Assembly (NCBI GenBank): GCA_040285825.1
Contig: JAUPSS010000011.1
Coordinates: 817,658 to 881,657 of the forward strand
From: Eukaryota sp. TZLM1-RC
Taxonomy: Eukaryota; Metamonada: BaSk clade
Direction: 5' to 3'
DNA: 64,000 nucleotides
The position numbers were made by a program, and so were the translations under genes. A model generated the notes under the pieces. The model saw only the letters and a program-made list of their open reading frames with translations, was not told the DNA's origin and ran no database searches. Below are positions 21,151 to 32,209 of this stretch, piece after piece. Position 1 is the first letter of the stretch. Every line of letters starts with the position of its first letter.

Positions 21151-22059
21151 CTAGTCCAATTCATTCAGAATATCCTGATCAATTCTAGCATCTGATGTAA
21201 TGAAAAAACCATCTTCATCCTCAAGTCCTGGTAATTCTTCATCATCCACGTCATCATTCTGACCCATAATGTCATCATTATGATCTTCTATTTCCTCTTC
21301 ATTCCATACAAAAGTTTTATCTCCAACAAATTTTTCTCTAAAAGCCCTAAGGTTTTCAACTTCTTTATCATTCTTCTCCTTCACTTGCCTCCTTCTCTCC
21401 TCTTGTTCTCCTTCTCTACCCCCCTTCACCCAAGCCTCCACCAACAATCTTTCTGAATCAAAGACAGGTCGATCATCCAAATAAGTCAGGTTAGGAAGTT
21501 TGGTGATTAGTGTTTTTCTATAATTTGGAATATTTTTGACAACAGGATTACCATTTAAATACAAAACTTTGAGATTTGAAAGTTTCGACAGAATGTCAAT
21601 AATAAAAGGATCATCAAGTTGATTGTCAGATAGGTCCAAAACGGAAAGTGAAGGGCAATCAATCAATTTACTGATTGACTGAGGGGTTTTTAACCCATTC
21701 CGTTTGAGGTGGAGGGACCTTAAGTTAACCAGAGATTCCAGATTTTCTATACATGTTATATAATTCTGGTTTAGATTGAGCTGGTCCAACAATGTCATGT
21801 GTGACAAATGGTTGATGGTCTCAATGCAGTTCTCTTGCGCGTATAGGCAACGAAGGTCTGTTTGGGCAGAGAGGCCTTCAAGAGAGCGGAGACCGTTGCC
21901 CTCAATCCAAAGTGTTTTTAGGCCTGTGTAGGGTTCCAGGTGTTGAAGGTCAGTGAATCCATTGTAGTGAAGATAGAGTACTTCGTTGAGTTCTGGTGTT
22001 GTGTAAAGCTTGTGCTTACGACATATGTCCCGTAATAGTTTAGGAGTGATTTGAGCCAT
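21151..22059 (-). CDS. DNAAF1: DNAAF1/LRRC50-like dynein axonemal assembly factor (302 aa)
   Basis: An uninterrupted frame beginning [16 protein letters not shown]. Leucine-rich repeats run from about residue 25 to 175 ([52 protein letters not shown]), followed by the LRR cap [28 protein letters not shown] segment, which is characteristic of the DNAAF1/ODA7 family, and then a charged helix and an acidic tail. DNAAF1 acts in the cytoplasm to pre-assemble outer and inner dynein arms for motile cilia. At 302 residues it is shorter than the human protein, which has a long variable C-terminus; the conserved N-terminal part is complete. No intron is evident. A related ciliary LRR protein is less likely because of the TYLDDRPVF cap. 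Confidence 0.9.
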   Translation of the reverse strand: MAQITPKLLRDICRKHKLYTTPELNEVLYLHYNGFTDLQHLEPYTGLKTLWIEGNGLRSLEGLSAQTDLRCLYAQENCIETINHLSHMTLLDQLNLNQNYITCIENLESLVNLRSLHLKRNGLKTPQSISKLIDCPSLSVLDLSDNQLDDPFIIDILSKLSNLKVLYLNGNPVVKNIPNYRKTLITKLPNLTYLDDRPVFDSERLLVEAWVKGGREGEQEERRRQVKEKNDKEVENLRAFREKFVGDKTFVWNEEEIEDHNDDIMGQNDDVDDEELPGLEDEDGFFITSDARIDQDILNELD

Positions 22060-22753
22060 TGGTATGGTACTAGGATGGACTGATGATATTTGGAGAAGAA
22101 TTTACCATTTCAACATTCATTAGTTTCAAGTTCATGTCTGAATAGAAGACCATCTCCACCATCTGAATGTGCTTCCAAAACTGTCAAAATATTCAATGTG
22201 GAGTTTCAAAATCTATTTCACAAACCTTTACTCATGGTTAACTCATGGTCAGTTTGTGTTATATATCCCTATTACCTGTTGTGATAAATTATCCACAATG
22301 CAGTTTGTGATTGTTTTTTTTAAACTGTAAAATGTGCTCATCATCCAGTTTGTCTCTTTGATCAATTAAATTTCAGTTTAAGCCAAAAACTAGGTAACAT
22401 TCAATGTGCTTGGTATGTTGGAACTGAACTAATTATCGATTGTACTACTGTATCGCCGTGGAAAAGTAGTTCCAATTCTGACATTCAACATTTACTCAGA
22501 GCTTTTCAAGAAATCAACTTCACCTGATCTAATCAAAATAAGTACACTCAACACTAATTTTGTCCATTTTCGAAGTAAAATTTATTTAAAACAGGGAGAC
22601 GGCAATTGAAAATGAGAAAAATTCAATTTACAAAAAAATTTATAAATTCAGAAAATATACACGACGGAAAAGATCTCAACCACAACTACAACCTCTGGCA
22701 AATATTAAATATAAACAATAAATATAACAACTTCTATTCCGACCTATTCCTAT
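22060..22753. other. intergenic spacer between DNAAF1 and a small ORF
   Basis: I see no gene or repeat here. It lies between the start of DNAAF1 and the 3' end of the small minus-strand ORF, so it should hold the DNAAF1 promoter and the other gene's 3' UTR, but I recognise no specific site. Confidence 0.4.
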
Positions 22754-23035
22754 CTACTTTTCCGACTCTGCAATGTCAGACACCTTTTGAAAAAGACTAG
22801 ACAACTTATCCTTCATGGAATCATAAAAGTGTATTAGCTGGTCAAATTGAGCGTCATTGAGGTTATCGTCACTTTTTGAGTCCATATTGACAGGTGGTTG
22901 GTTGAGTTCCAAGTCAAGCTGCTCCAAAGCACATTCAACTTGTGAAGCACGCATTCCTTCAAGAGAAGAGAGAAGTTCGGTTGTGGAAAACTTGCCAGAT
23001 TTGAAGTCGTTTTCTATGTTAGATAACTCGTCCAT
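22754..23035 (-). CDS. hypothetical 93-aa helical protein
   Basis: An intact frame starting MDELSNIENDFKSG and ending SDIAESEK. It is rich in Glu, Leu, Ser and Asp with heptad-like spacing (LEQLDLELNQ, FDQLIHFYDSMKDKLSSLFQKV), so two short helices or a coiled coil are likely. There is no signal peptide or membrane segment. I do not recognise the family. It lies in the same orientation as DNAAF1 in one of the few non-transposon stretches, which supports a host gene, but an additional spliced exon cannot be excluded. Confidence 0.5.
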   Translation of the reverse strand: MDELSNIENDFKSGKFSTTELLSSLEGMRASQVECALEQLDLELNQPPVNMDSKSDDNLNDAQFDQLIHFYDSMKDKLSSLFQKVSDIAESEK

Positions 23036-23190
23036 GGATACAGAAGATGTCTATATAGTAATGAAAGAAGTGTTGAGAACGTTGCGGGCAGTGGTGTCCT
23101 GTTTCTAGGAGTGAGAATTAGTTCAACAAATAATCTGTGGGAAATTCCCATCAGTACACGATCAATTTGCTTGTGGAATAGTTACAAAAA

Positions 23191-24106
23191 CTATCTGCTA
23201 CACAGATAACGAGGCCTTTCATCACCACTCAGCCTAGCTTCAGCAATTGCAAACATATTCAGACAAGCCAGCTTATTCCTATTGAAAAGCTTTGTTGAGC
23301 CTTTGTTATTGAGTTTGCAACTCTCACTATTACAAGCTAATAAACCATGACATGTAGTAACGGGAGTCTTTTCTCTTCTATAGAATCTGGGATCTGTTAC
23401 TCTCAAAACGTAGAAACCTTTTCAAAGCAAACAGGACATTTTGCTGAAGTGGAAGCTTCATTAATCATCAATACTTCAAATCCATTCCTTTTCAGGAATT
23501 GAATCCATCCAATGGCTCGAGTAGGTCTCGGATGTTTTAAATTCTTGGAACCTTTTTTTTACCATAATCACCCATTAGTATTAAAATGTCTTTTGGATTG
23601 TCAAAATTCTGAACAAGGCTTTTCAACCACCAACTTTCAGTCTTTTGCTTGTGAATAAAAGCTTGCATTTTATGAATGCTCCACAAGTCAAGACTGTAAA
23701 ATCCAATTGTCAAAAAAACTTGCCGAAGTTTGACAACCACAAAGTTGGAAAAATCTATTAAAATTGCTGAATTGGCAGTAAACGAGGATAATTCGGTGTT
23801 TGTGTCTTCGATTGTCTTTTCATTAGACTCTATCATTTGGTTCCTGTCGTAATCTACCTCAGTATACTTTGTCGCCCATTGTTTTTGCTTTTCATTCATC
23901 CTGCTTTTCAAAGACCAGGACATCTGAGTCATTCTCAACCATTTGTACTTCTTGTCTTGATTCATCACCCGACTATTTCTTTTTGGCAGAATATTTTTTG
24001 GAAAGTATATTTTGGAAGTACTCTGCTGTTCTGTGAAAAACAGGTTGAAGTAGGAGGTGGGAACTGAGTCCGTAACCTTGTTATCCTTTTTCTCGTTTCG
24101 ACGCAT
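23191..24106 (-). pseudogene. Fanzor/TnpB-like RuvC nuclease, frameshifted remnant
   Basis: Three minus-strand frames together read a protein of the eukaryotic TnpB-related type. In order: a charged N-terminal part (MNQDKKYKWLRMTQ), an MQAFIHKQKTESWWLK segment, ILILMGDYG, then GWIQFLKRNGFEVLMINEAS with the probable RuvC-II Glu in NEASTS, CPVC of a zinc ribbon, CHGLLACNSESC as the other cysteines, and NRNKLACLNM where RuvC-III normally has Asp (NRD), ending ERPRYLCSR. The frame shifts at the T8 run 23553-23560 and near 23400, and the Asp-to-Asn change would remove a catalytic residue. The family assignment rests on motif order and is from memory of such proteins, so it is moderate. No guide-RNA end was identified. 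Confidence 0.6.
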
Positions 24107-24729
24107 GATGTTACAAGAATAAGGAGAGTCAAGATAATATCGCTGTCTGACACGATGTCTGACATGCTGATTGCAATTTCAAATTGATTGCTAATTTCCA
24201 CAATGGTATCAAATGCCTATCCACTGTATCTCTATTAGTGGTCATCAACATCAACTCGATTTACCCTCTAGCTGTTCTTGTCGTTGTTACTCCGTCTAAA
24301 CTCTATGTTTTTTTCCAGTTTCCTTCTCCTTCCTTCACCTCTTGTCCTCTTCCCATTCAGCTATCTCAATAATTCTCCCTTCCTCTCTCCCTCTCTGTTT
24401 CGACGGGACCTAAACAAGTGCTAAACTGTGTGTGGTTTTCATTTGAAATGTGTACTTTCGCCCAGCATCATTCCAACTTATTCCAAGAACTTTCATTCTT
24501 GGTGAGATCGTCCACAGACGTTCTAGAATCCTCGAATAACTGGCCACCAATCTCAGTGAGCCCATTTCTCCTCTACAACAATACGTAGCTTTGAAGCTAG
24601 TTTCTGGAATGCTTCTGGTCTTGTTCCATAGTAGTGCTCACTAATTGCAATTACTTATTTTCTTTTGCAAATGAACGTTGTAACAACTTGAGAAACGCCT
24701 TACGCCTTATATTAGTGAAGGTAGTATTA
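24107..24729. other. intergenic, no recognised gene
   Basis: Contains a pyrimidine-rich stretch (24320-24400, CTTCTCCTTCCTTC-type). I see no coding or transposon signal apart from the possible 5' flank of the Fanzor-like remnant. Confidence 0.35.
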
Positions 24730-25190
24730 TAGGTATTTAATACTATTTTACTATATATGTATGTATAACTAGTATATATAATACTATACTATAGTATAGT
24801 ATTTTAGTATTATATACTATAGTAATACTATAGTTAATATAGTATAGTTAATAGGTATTTAGGTAGGGTTTAAATATATTAAATAAATATAAATTTAATA
24901 AATATATTATATACTATTTGAATATTTATTAATATACAAATTTAGGGTTAAATATGAAGTATTATACCACCGATATTATAATCGGTATTAATTATCGGTA
25001 TTAATTATCGATATTAATATTAGATAATATTATATAGTTATTATATTATTGATTAATTATAATATCATACATTTTATTATACAAATATTATACATAATAT
25101 AATATTATACATATAAATAAAAAAATAAAAAAAAATAAATGTAATTAAATTAAATTATATAATATGTAGTATAGAGGTATTGAATGTAGT
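24730..25190. repeat. very AT-rich low-complexity tract with palindromes
   Basis: Almost only A and T, with many short TATAGTAT/ATACTATA units. A perfect 24-bp palindrome centred on CTATAG lies at 24780-24803. Around 24980-25015 the unit TATCGGTATTAAT recurs. No gene. Confidence 0.75.
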
Positions 25191-25311
25191 AGGATCTATT
25201 AGGATAATACATTTGTGGGTTTTATTCTTAATGCTTAAAAATCTGTATCTCAGCAATCATTCAGCACTTCAAAAACGCAACTCTTAACAAACAATAAACC
25301 TGAACATAACC

Positions 25312-25577
<266 letters not shown>

Positions 25578-26040
25578 ATGATGTACAAAATGCTTGGGCT
25601 AGTGCTTGACGTAGCCAGATGGTCCAAAGGTAATATTACTGTTGTGAAATATCTATGACGCAAGATTGTAGATTTAGTTGCTGATATGCCTATTCCCAAC
25701 AACAAAATTAAGCCTTGTTTTACTGTCATTTATAAATTTTTTCTGATAAGTTTGTCAAATCTGTTCATCACTCTTCAATACTTACGTCTTCACTGAAACA
25801 AAATCATAACGTTCACCAAATATCACGTCAAACGATTAGAAATGTTCTGAACTTTGATGTTCATTGTAGTTATCAATACAACCTTAGCTTCTGTAAACTA
25901 GTCTCCAACAACACTTTATTGTTGAGCATAATTTGCTGACTGTTGCACAAGCAATTCTTCGTGAATATATATGATATAATATATATATTAATATATATTC
26001 ATAAAAATAATAATAATAATAACAATAATAATAATAATAA
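25578..26040. other. intergenic, no recognised gene
   Basis: No coding signal. The right end has an AT dinucleotide stretch (25965-26000) and an imperfect (AAT)n repeat at about 26004-26040, directly before the LINE-C fragment. Confidence 0.4.
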
Positions 26041-26411
26041 TTGCTTTGGTTTATCGCGATGATGTTTTACTTAGTACTAATGGTCATTTAAACAAGGCTG
26101 AAGATCGTAAGAGAGATAAATATACTGAGATATTGAAAGATTTAAATAAGAACCTTTATTCGAAGTTTTCGTTTGTTCCTTTTGCCTTTTCGATTTTTGG
26201 CAACATTGGACAATCCGCCATGAATTTCATCAATAATTTTGGTAATTTATGTCGTTCAAGTGGTAAGAATTTTGCAGAGAATTTATGGAAAAATCGTATC
26301 ATTTTCGCTTTGTACAGAAGTGTTCCCAAGTACTTGAGTTTAATGATGTCTAAACTTTATAAGGATTCATCAAGAGTTGGCGTGGAGAATTTAGTTTCTT
26401 ATGTGTTTTAG
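26041..26411 (+). mobile_element. LINE-C, C-terminal fragment
   Basis: An open frame of 121 codons (from 26046) containing FVPFAFSIFGNIGQSAMNF, NLWKNRIIFALYRSVPKYL and a VSYVF stop. These match the post-endonuclease tail seen in the other LINE families (FVPFAISLFGNIG, FWLNRIVFCIFKSIP) but are distinct enough to be a separate family. The upstream endonuclease core is missing. Confidence 0.8.
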
Positions 26412-26797
26412 TTTGTTTTGTTTTTATTTGATTCTTTATATAAATGGTTTATAATAATAATTTTATAATAATTCATATATTAATTTTTTTACATATTCAT
26501 TTATTTTATTTATTTACATATTTTATATCTGTTCAATAGGAGCACTAGAGACTACAAGACATGAGTTTTTTGTTCCAACTCTAAAAATATAACTGCAAAT
26601 ATCCATTGATATCCAAAATACTCTTTAACGTTTTGTCGAACTACAACACTTGGTAAAGTTAAAAGATCTAATGGGACTGGCTTCAGGGAACCACGATTTC
26701 GTTTACTAAAATGCTCTTAAATTGAGAACCAATTCCTTACCCTCGTTAAACCCTACCTACAAATTAGGGTCGTTCAAACACCCCTTCTACTCACATC
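26412..26797. other. LINE-C tail and upstream region of the 435-aa gene
   Basis: AT-rich sequence after the LINE-C stop, then about 250 bp upstream of the ATG at 26798. No specific promoter element is recognisable. Confidence 0.4.
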
Positions 26798-28105
26798 ATG
26801 CCTCGGTACCGTTGCGAATATGACCATAACGGTGAGCTGAGGTACTTCTCTACCGTAGCTCCTCCTGAAGCTTCGGTATATAAACTTTTAGAATTGGCAT
26901 CAATGGATTATAATGAACTTTATAACCACGATGTACGATTCACACGGCTCTCTCTTCCCGGTGGCTTCCTTGTCCCTGGCAAACACCTTGCAGTTGAAAT
27001 TATCGAGCGTTCAGAAGTCGTGAAACTCTCTTGCCACCCACAACCTCAACCTCAACCTCAACCTCAACCTCAACCTCAACCATTCACATACACCAAGCCA
27101 CCACTTTCAGATCATCAACCAACTACCACTATACAACCCCTTAAAGGACCCACCCCTGCCCCAGAAGTTGTTAATATCGACACATGCGTTCCTCACCCTT
27201 CGCACCCTTCGCATCATAGTCGTGATGATAGTGGTACAACAAGTAGGTTAGCCGACGTATCTGCATTGGGGTTCACAGAGAGTGAGGGGTCATGCAGTGA
27301 AGATGAATCTGTTCCAGTGAAGCTGGATTTTGTTAAAGCAAGTTTAAAAGGAGTTCCTAATGTGGACGTGTATGAAGTCAATGAAAGTCAAGATGATGAC
27401 GTGACAATTGATGACGTGGAGGAGATCAAACAAGATGAAGAAGGAGATGAAAAATCGGAAACCAGTCAAAATATGAATCAAAATATGATTAATCATCAGA
27501 ATGATGATGACAAGAGTGAGCCGATGGTTCCAGAAAAGGAAACTAATCAGAATTTGATTGAACATAAGATCGATGAAAAGAAAGTACAATCAGAAGATGA
27601 ATCAGAATCGGAGACTAATCAATCGGAAACTAAGGAAACCAATCAATTGGATACCAGTCAATTGGATACCAGTCAATCACTTGCCGGTCATAAACGATCT
27701 GTGAATAAAACAGATGACGAACCACCAAAGAAAATCAATCAAATATCCGATCAATCAAATTCAGATCATTCAAATTCAGATCATTCAAATTCTAGTGATT
27801 CTTATGACTATGATACCGATAGCTCAGAAAGCGATGAGGATGAAAGCTCAGATGATGACGTGGCAAATGACGCGATAGGGTCAAAAAAGGAGACTAAAAA
27901 ATCTTCAGATCCGGTTGCTGAATTGATTGCCGATTCTCAAAAATTACAAAAACAAGTTGCTTCCAAAAACAGTTTTAAACCCCCAATCAAAACAGTGACA
28001 GTCAGAAAACCACTTAGGGGTAAAAAAGGAAAGAAAGTTTCTAACAGGATCAAGGATTTTACTCCAGAAGTAGTGAAAGAATATGCTGAGAAGGCAAAAC
28101 AATAA
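26798..28105 (+). CDS. hypothetical 435-aa acidic protein with a compact N-terminal domain
   Basis: A single intact frame beginning MPRYRCEYDHNGELRYF. Residues 1 to about 75 look folded, with alternating hydrophobic residues and LSLPGGFLVPGKHLAVEII. About seven Pro-Gln repeats follow near 79-93, encoded by a CCTCAA array. Residues ~140-380 are strongly acidic and rich in Ser, Asp, Glu, Asn and Gln, with short repeats (QLDTSQ twice, NSDHS three times), so probably disordered. The C-terminus is basic (KPLRGKKGKKVSNRIKDF). There is no signal peptide or membrane span; a nuclear or chromatin-linked role is possible but is only inference. I do not recognise the family. It is intact between two LINE-C fragments. 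Confidence 0.75.
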   Translation: MPRYRCEYDHNGELRYFSTVAPPEASVYKLLELASMDYNELYNHDVRFTRLSLPGGFLVPGKHLAVEIIERSEVVKLSCHPQPQPQPQPQPQPQPFTYTKPPLSDHQPTTTIQPLKGPTPAPEVVNIDTCVPHPSHPSHHSRDDSGTTSRLADVSALGFTESEGSCSEDESVPVKLDFVKASLKGVPNVDVYEVNESQDDDVTIDDVEEIKQDEEGDEKSETSQNMNQNMINHQNDDDKSEPMVPEKETNQNLIEHKIDEKKVQSEDESESETNQSETKETNQLDTSQLDTSQSLAGHKRSVNKTDDEPPKKINQISDQSNSDHSNSDHSNSSDSYDYDTDSSESDEDESSDDDVANDAIGSKKETKKSSDPVAELIADSQKLQKQVASKNSFKPPIKTVTVRKPLRGKKGKKVSNRIKDFTPEVVKEYAEKAKQ

Positions 28106-28249
28106 TTTTTTGCTTTAGTTTTTAGTTTTTTAGACTTTCTTATTTATTTAATTTATTTAAATATTTATACAAAAAATAAAAGAAAATATAAAATATAAAA
28201 AAAATATACACTATTATATAAAAAAAGTAACAAAACATAACAAAACCAA

Positions 28250-28475
28250 CTAATACACATAAGAAACAAAATTCTCCACGCCAACTCTTGATGAATCCTT
28301 ATACAGATTGGACATCATTAAACTCAGATACTTGGGAACACCTCTGTACAAAGGGAAAATTATACAATTCTTCCATAAATTCCCTGCAAAATTCTTACCA
28401 CTTGAACGGCATAAATTACCAAAATCATTGATAAAATTCAAGGCGGACTGTCCAATGTCGCCAATTATTAACTTA
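28250..28475 (-). mobile_element. LINE-C, C-terminal fragment, inverted
   Basis: Minus-strand copy reading MNFINDFGNLCRSSGKNF, NLWKNCIIFPLYRGVPKYL and a VSYVY stop, about 90% like the copy at 26041-26411. It is truncated just upstream of GNIGQSA near 28475. Its tail is on the left, facing the 435-residue gene. Confidence 0.8.
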
Positions 28476-28553
28476 CAGCGAATTATTAATGAAATAATCT
28501 TATAATCTTTTGAAGTATGTTAATCATGAAACAGTAATTCAATGAAACCAATT

Positions 28554-29038
28554 TTTTTAATTTATTGAATTTGCACACTTGATTAAATTAAATCATAACT
28601 AATGGGACGACTATCATTAAACCAAGATTTCCTTCACAAAATCTTGATTTGCTTGCTGTCTAGCTAAAGCTTCTCTAATTCGATTGAAAAACCGCGGTAA
28701 TCTATTAATAATGGCAAATTGAATCCGTGAACGCCATAAAAAAATATCAAATCTTTTCATTGTTTTTTCTTTCACCATTTTTTGGAAGTCATCCAAAAAA
28801 GTTTCTGCTTCAACTGATAATCTTCCATTTATCGAAAATGGGAAAGCAATAAAAACCAGCTGTGTATTTCTATCGATATTTGCATCTTCAATTTCTTTAT
28901 CATATTTTCTATGTTTTTCTTTTGCTTTAAAATCCAGAGCAGCCACAGGATTAAGTTTTCTTCTGTGAACCAAAGTATCGTTTGCAACATTACATGAGAC
29001 AAAGTCAACAATAGCTTCAGAATTATCAATCCAATCAC
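28554..29038 (-). mobile_element. LINE-B insertion, 11-bp target duplication
   Basis: A 485-bp 5'-truncated LINE-B flanked by TGAAACCAATT at 28543-28553 and 29039-29049. The frame from DWIDNSEAIVDF to the VKEILV stop is open. The tail on the element strand ends TTCAATAAATT then a short A run. Pre-insertion target, element strand: TTTTC|AATTGG. Confidence 0.92.
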
Positions 29039-29146
29039 TGAAACCAATTGAAAACAAGATTTAACAATTTTAATTGTATCAATCAAACTTTCAAATTGTT
29101 TATTTGGAATATTTGACAGAATAATCAACACTAGGTCAGTGATATT

Positions 29147-30980
29147 TTTTTTGGAACTGGAATATTTATTGAGATAAAAATAACCATCTAGAATTCAATA
29201 TCCTCCAAACAAGCGTCACTATAACTGAACCTACTCACAGCATTACGTTCATATTCTACACCAATAGCTAAAAGTGCCTTTGAAATCATTGTTGGAATAG
29301 ACTTGAAAATGCAAAAAACAATTCTATTTAACCAGAAAGTGGAGTTCATTGTTTTACCAGACCTATTCAGCAACACTTTTTTAAAATTTCCAAAAAAGTG
29401 CAACCCTGAAAGTCCAATATTGCCAAAAAGAGAAATTGCAAACGGCACAAACTGATATTTCACATGTTCCACTCTACCTAACTGTGCCAAAGGTTCTTCA
29501 TATTTTTTTATCTTCTTTTTTTCGGCGTTAGATAACGGCGAGTCAGCGGAATACACTAAACGAGCAGCAGAATTTTTGCAAACATCCACTGAGACAACGT
29601 CTACAACATTGAGAACACCATCGATCCCTGGAGCTACTAAATCTGCCCTTCTTTTACCAAAGGAATCATCAGTTTGATCTGAAGACAGCTTACGTACTAG
29701 TGGCTCAATAAATGCCTCTATATTGAAACTTTTGCACATGGCATATAATTGATCACGAACTGAGTCGTGAACAAGTGAGCGATAAGTTATGAAATACTTA
29801 CAGTTTAAAATATGGGAAAGCGTAACAACACTCTTGCAGCGGCAAATTAAATCATTTGGCAATGAACAAGGCCATAGAAAACATCTCAATCTCATTGCAG
29901 TGGTCCATTGGTGATCATTAAGTAGAAGGCCGTAAATGTTGGGAATTTGGGAGATTAAGCAACTTGAGCAACTGTCTTCAAGATCAATCAAAAAGTTTGC
30001 AAAAACGGGATTTTTTTCCTTAGCCAAGCTAAGACGTACAATATAATCCAAGTTTTCTAAAACTTTCAAAATTTTTTTCTGCAATTTTGCAAAAGTCAAT
30101 GGTAAGGAGAGCAAGCTTCTTGAAGGAAGTTCCACAATATCAGAGGGGAAACATTTAGCCCAAATATTGGGTGAAAGAGTTTCAATTGCCTGTTGCAAAG
30201 AAATTAGATAAGAGCTGCGACAATTTTCAATGAAATGAATTTTTTCAGGAAAACGATTCACAAATTCATAAATAAAATTCTTTCCACCTCCTATAAAGGC
30301 AGCTTTACAAAGGTAGCTTGATTTATGAAAATCAACACCACCAAAATTTGTACCACAAAAAATGTGGCTTCGTAACTGAGATGCATCAATTTCCAATAAT
30401 TTTGCTAAAAAATTAGTTCTTTGTTCATTAAAAATGCGACAGAACTCCAAGGAAATTGATGGTGATGTTGATCTCAAAATATGAGTAAATTTTCCAGAAT
30501 AACAGATTTTGAGGAAAAAGAATTTCAAATGTTTCTCAATATTTAAATTTTCTATTGATTCTAATTCATTTCCAAATTGAGTCAACAGAGTCGAAAGTTG
30601 GCTTTTGACTTCATCAATATTTCCGAGATAACAACCCAAAAAAACGAAAACCAGACTGATCATAATTGATAAAGGGGACATTGACATCATTAATGAAAAA
30701 ATCAATTGGTTCATGGCCAATAATCAAACATTTGGAGATATTCAATGAGAGACCAATATCTTCATAACGCTGTTGAATAAAAGTTGCTATTTGTTTCAGA
30801 ATTGTAATAGGAGCAATTACAGAAATGTCATCCATATATGCTACAATATCTATTTCTGGGAACTTTTCTTTCAATTCGCACATTAATGGATGAATTGCCA
30901 GACAAAAGAAAAAAGGACCAAGTGGATCACCTTGTTTAACACCTGAAGACGAAAGCAGGTCAAAATTTTCATAGACCAAT
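29147..30980 (-). mobile_element. LINE-D insertion, 11-12-bp target duplication
   Basis: A 5'-truncated LINE-D of 1,834 bp flanked by GTCAGTGATAT at 29135-29145 and 30981-30991. It starts in RT just before SSSGVKQGDPLGPFFFCLA, has AYMDD, the knuckle CRCKSVVTLSHILNC and the endonuclease RADLVAPGIDG ... VDVVSVD, and ends EDIEF. The downstream 510-codon frame (29188-30720) is intact; a one-base shift near 30650 separates it from the RT catalytic part. The tail contains CTCAATAAATATTCCAG. Confidence 0.92.
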
Positions 30981-31253
30981 GTCAGTGATATTGGATAGTA
31001 GTTTTTGTGATTGCTGTAAGGTATCAATGATGACATTCATTAATGATTTGTATTGATTACCAAGTCGAGGGTTAAAAACTTGCCAAATCAGGCAACCAGA
31101 AGTCCAAAATGGAGTGACAGTCCACTTATTGTCGACGGTGAGTATGTGATTTGATGACTCAATGCAATGAGTGTTGAATGATCAAAGCTGCTACTATAGA
31201 ATGTTAAAAAATGTAGAATGTAGAAACTTTTTTATTTTATTTTATTGATTTAA

Positions 31254-31765
31254 CAGTGAAGAAAATCAAATCATGACTAATGGGACTAAATTCAATGAAC
31301 CAAGATTTCCTCCACAAAATCCTGAACTGCGTGTTTTTTGGCAATTGGAACTCATGTTCAATGAAAAAAGAGACAATCTATTAATTGTGGCAAATAGTAA
31401 TCGCGACCATTTTAAAATAATATCAAATCTCTTCATTGTGGTTTCTTGAACCACTTTTTGGAAATCATTCAAAATTTTTGCTGCTTCTACTGATAGTCTA
31501 TCGTTTATAGAAAATGGGAAAGCAATAAAAACAAGTGTCTTCGTGTATTTGCATTAGCTTCTCCGATTACTTTGTGATATATTCTATGATTTTCTTTTTG
31601 CATTCAACAACTTTTACCAGATTAATTGTCCTTCTTTGTCATTCACAACAGTACAGAAGACAAAATCAACAAATCTTCAGAGTATTCGATCCAATCACAA
31701 CTTCTATCTCCTCTCATTATCAGAACCAAACTTGTTTAATGACAACAATATGTTTACAATTGCTG
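31254..31765 (-). mobile_element. old, diverged LINE-B copy
   Basis: Minus-strand sequence alignable to LINE-B throughout (ILNDFQKVVQETTMKRFDIIL for LDDFQKMVKEKTMKRFDIFL, then sequence upstream to the RGDVY region) but with many substitutions, small indels and stops. It is the most diverged LINE-B in the window. Confidence 0.7.
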
Positions 31766-32209
31766 TAAGGTTTCCTAATCTTTTAAAAGAGTGAGTGCAT
31801 CATTTGTTTGCAGTTGTCACGTCATTGACTCGTCATCTTATCCTCTATCAATTACAACAACAACTTCCACCTGCATTCTCCACATGAGGATCTGCAAAAC
31901 TTACATGTTTTTTGATCAACGTCTCGGGTTTATTAATGTGCTATTGGTATCTCCTCTTTAACGTTGCGATATTGCTAACTCGAGCTATGTTACACATTTA
32001 TTGCACAAGGAATGACTCCTCCTTCTCCTCCTTCTCCTCCTTCTCCACTCATACCCGCTCGTCATGTCTGTATTCATTGAGCTTCAGTTGTGGTGCTCTT
32101 ACAGGGTCATTAAAACCCCCTCACCAGCCACCCTGACTCTAATCCCCCTGCCTCAGTTTTTGCTTTCTACTAGTCTAATCCCCACTCTTTCTTATCTCAT
32201 GCCACTGTT
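31766..32209. other. spacer before the Tc1/mariner remnant
   Basis: No gene recognised. A CTCCTTCTCC triplet-type repeat lies at about 32012-32045. This may hold the left end of the DNA transposon, but I could not match inverted repeats. Confidence 0.35.

Larger units (their letters stand above)
28486..31181 (-). pseudogene. unknown ORF split by LINE-B and LINE-D insertions
   Basis: Three minus-strand pieces form one frame: 31181-30981, 29134-29039 and 28542-28486 (stop TAA). They add up to 354 bases, 117 codons plus stop, and every junction is in phase once the two LINEs and one copy of each 11-bp duplication are removed. The protein is hydrophobic and helical (TPFWTSGCLIWQVFN, LQQSQKLLSNITDLVLIILS, SLIDTIKIVKSCFQL). 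An upstream TGA limits the frame at 31182, so the real gene may have had an upstream exon. I do not recognise the family; a host gene or an older transposon are both possible. Confidence 0.6.
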
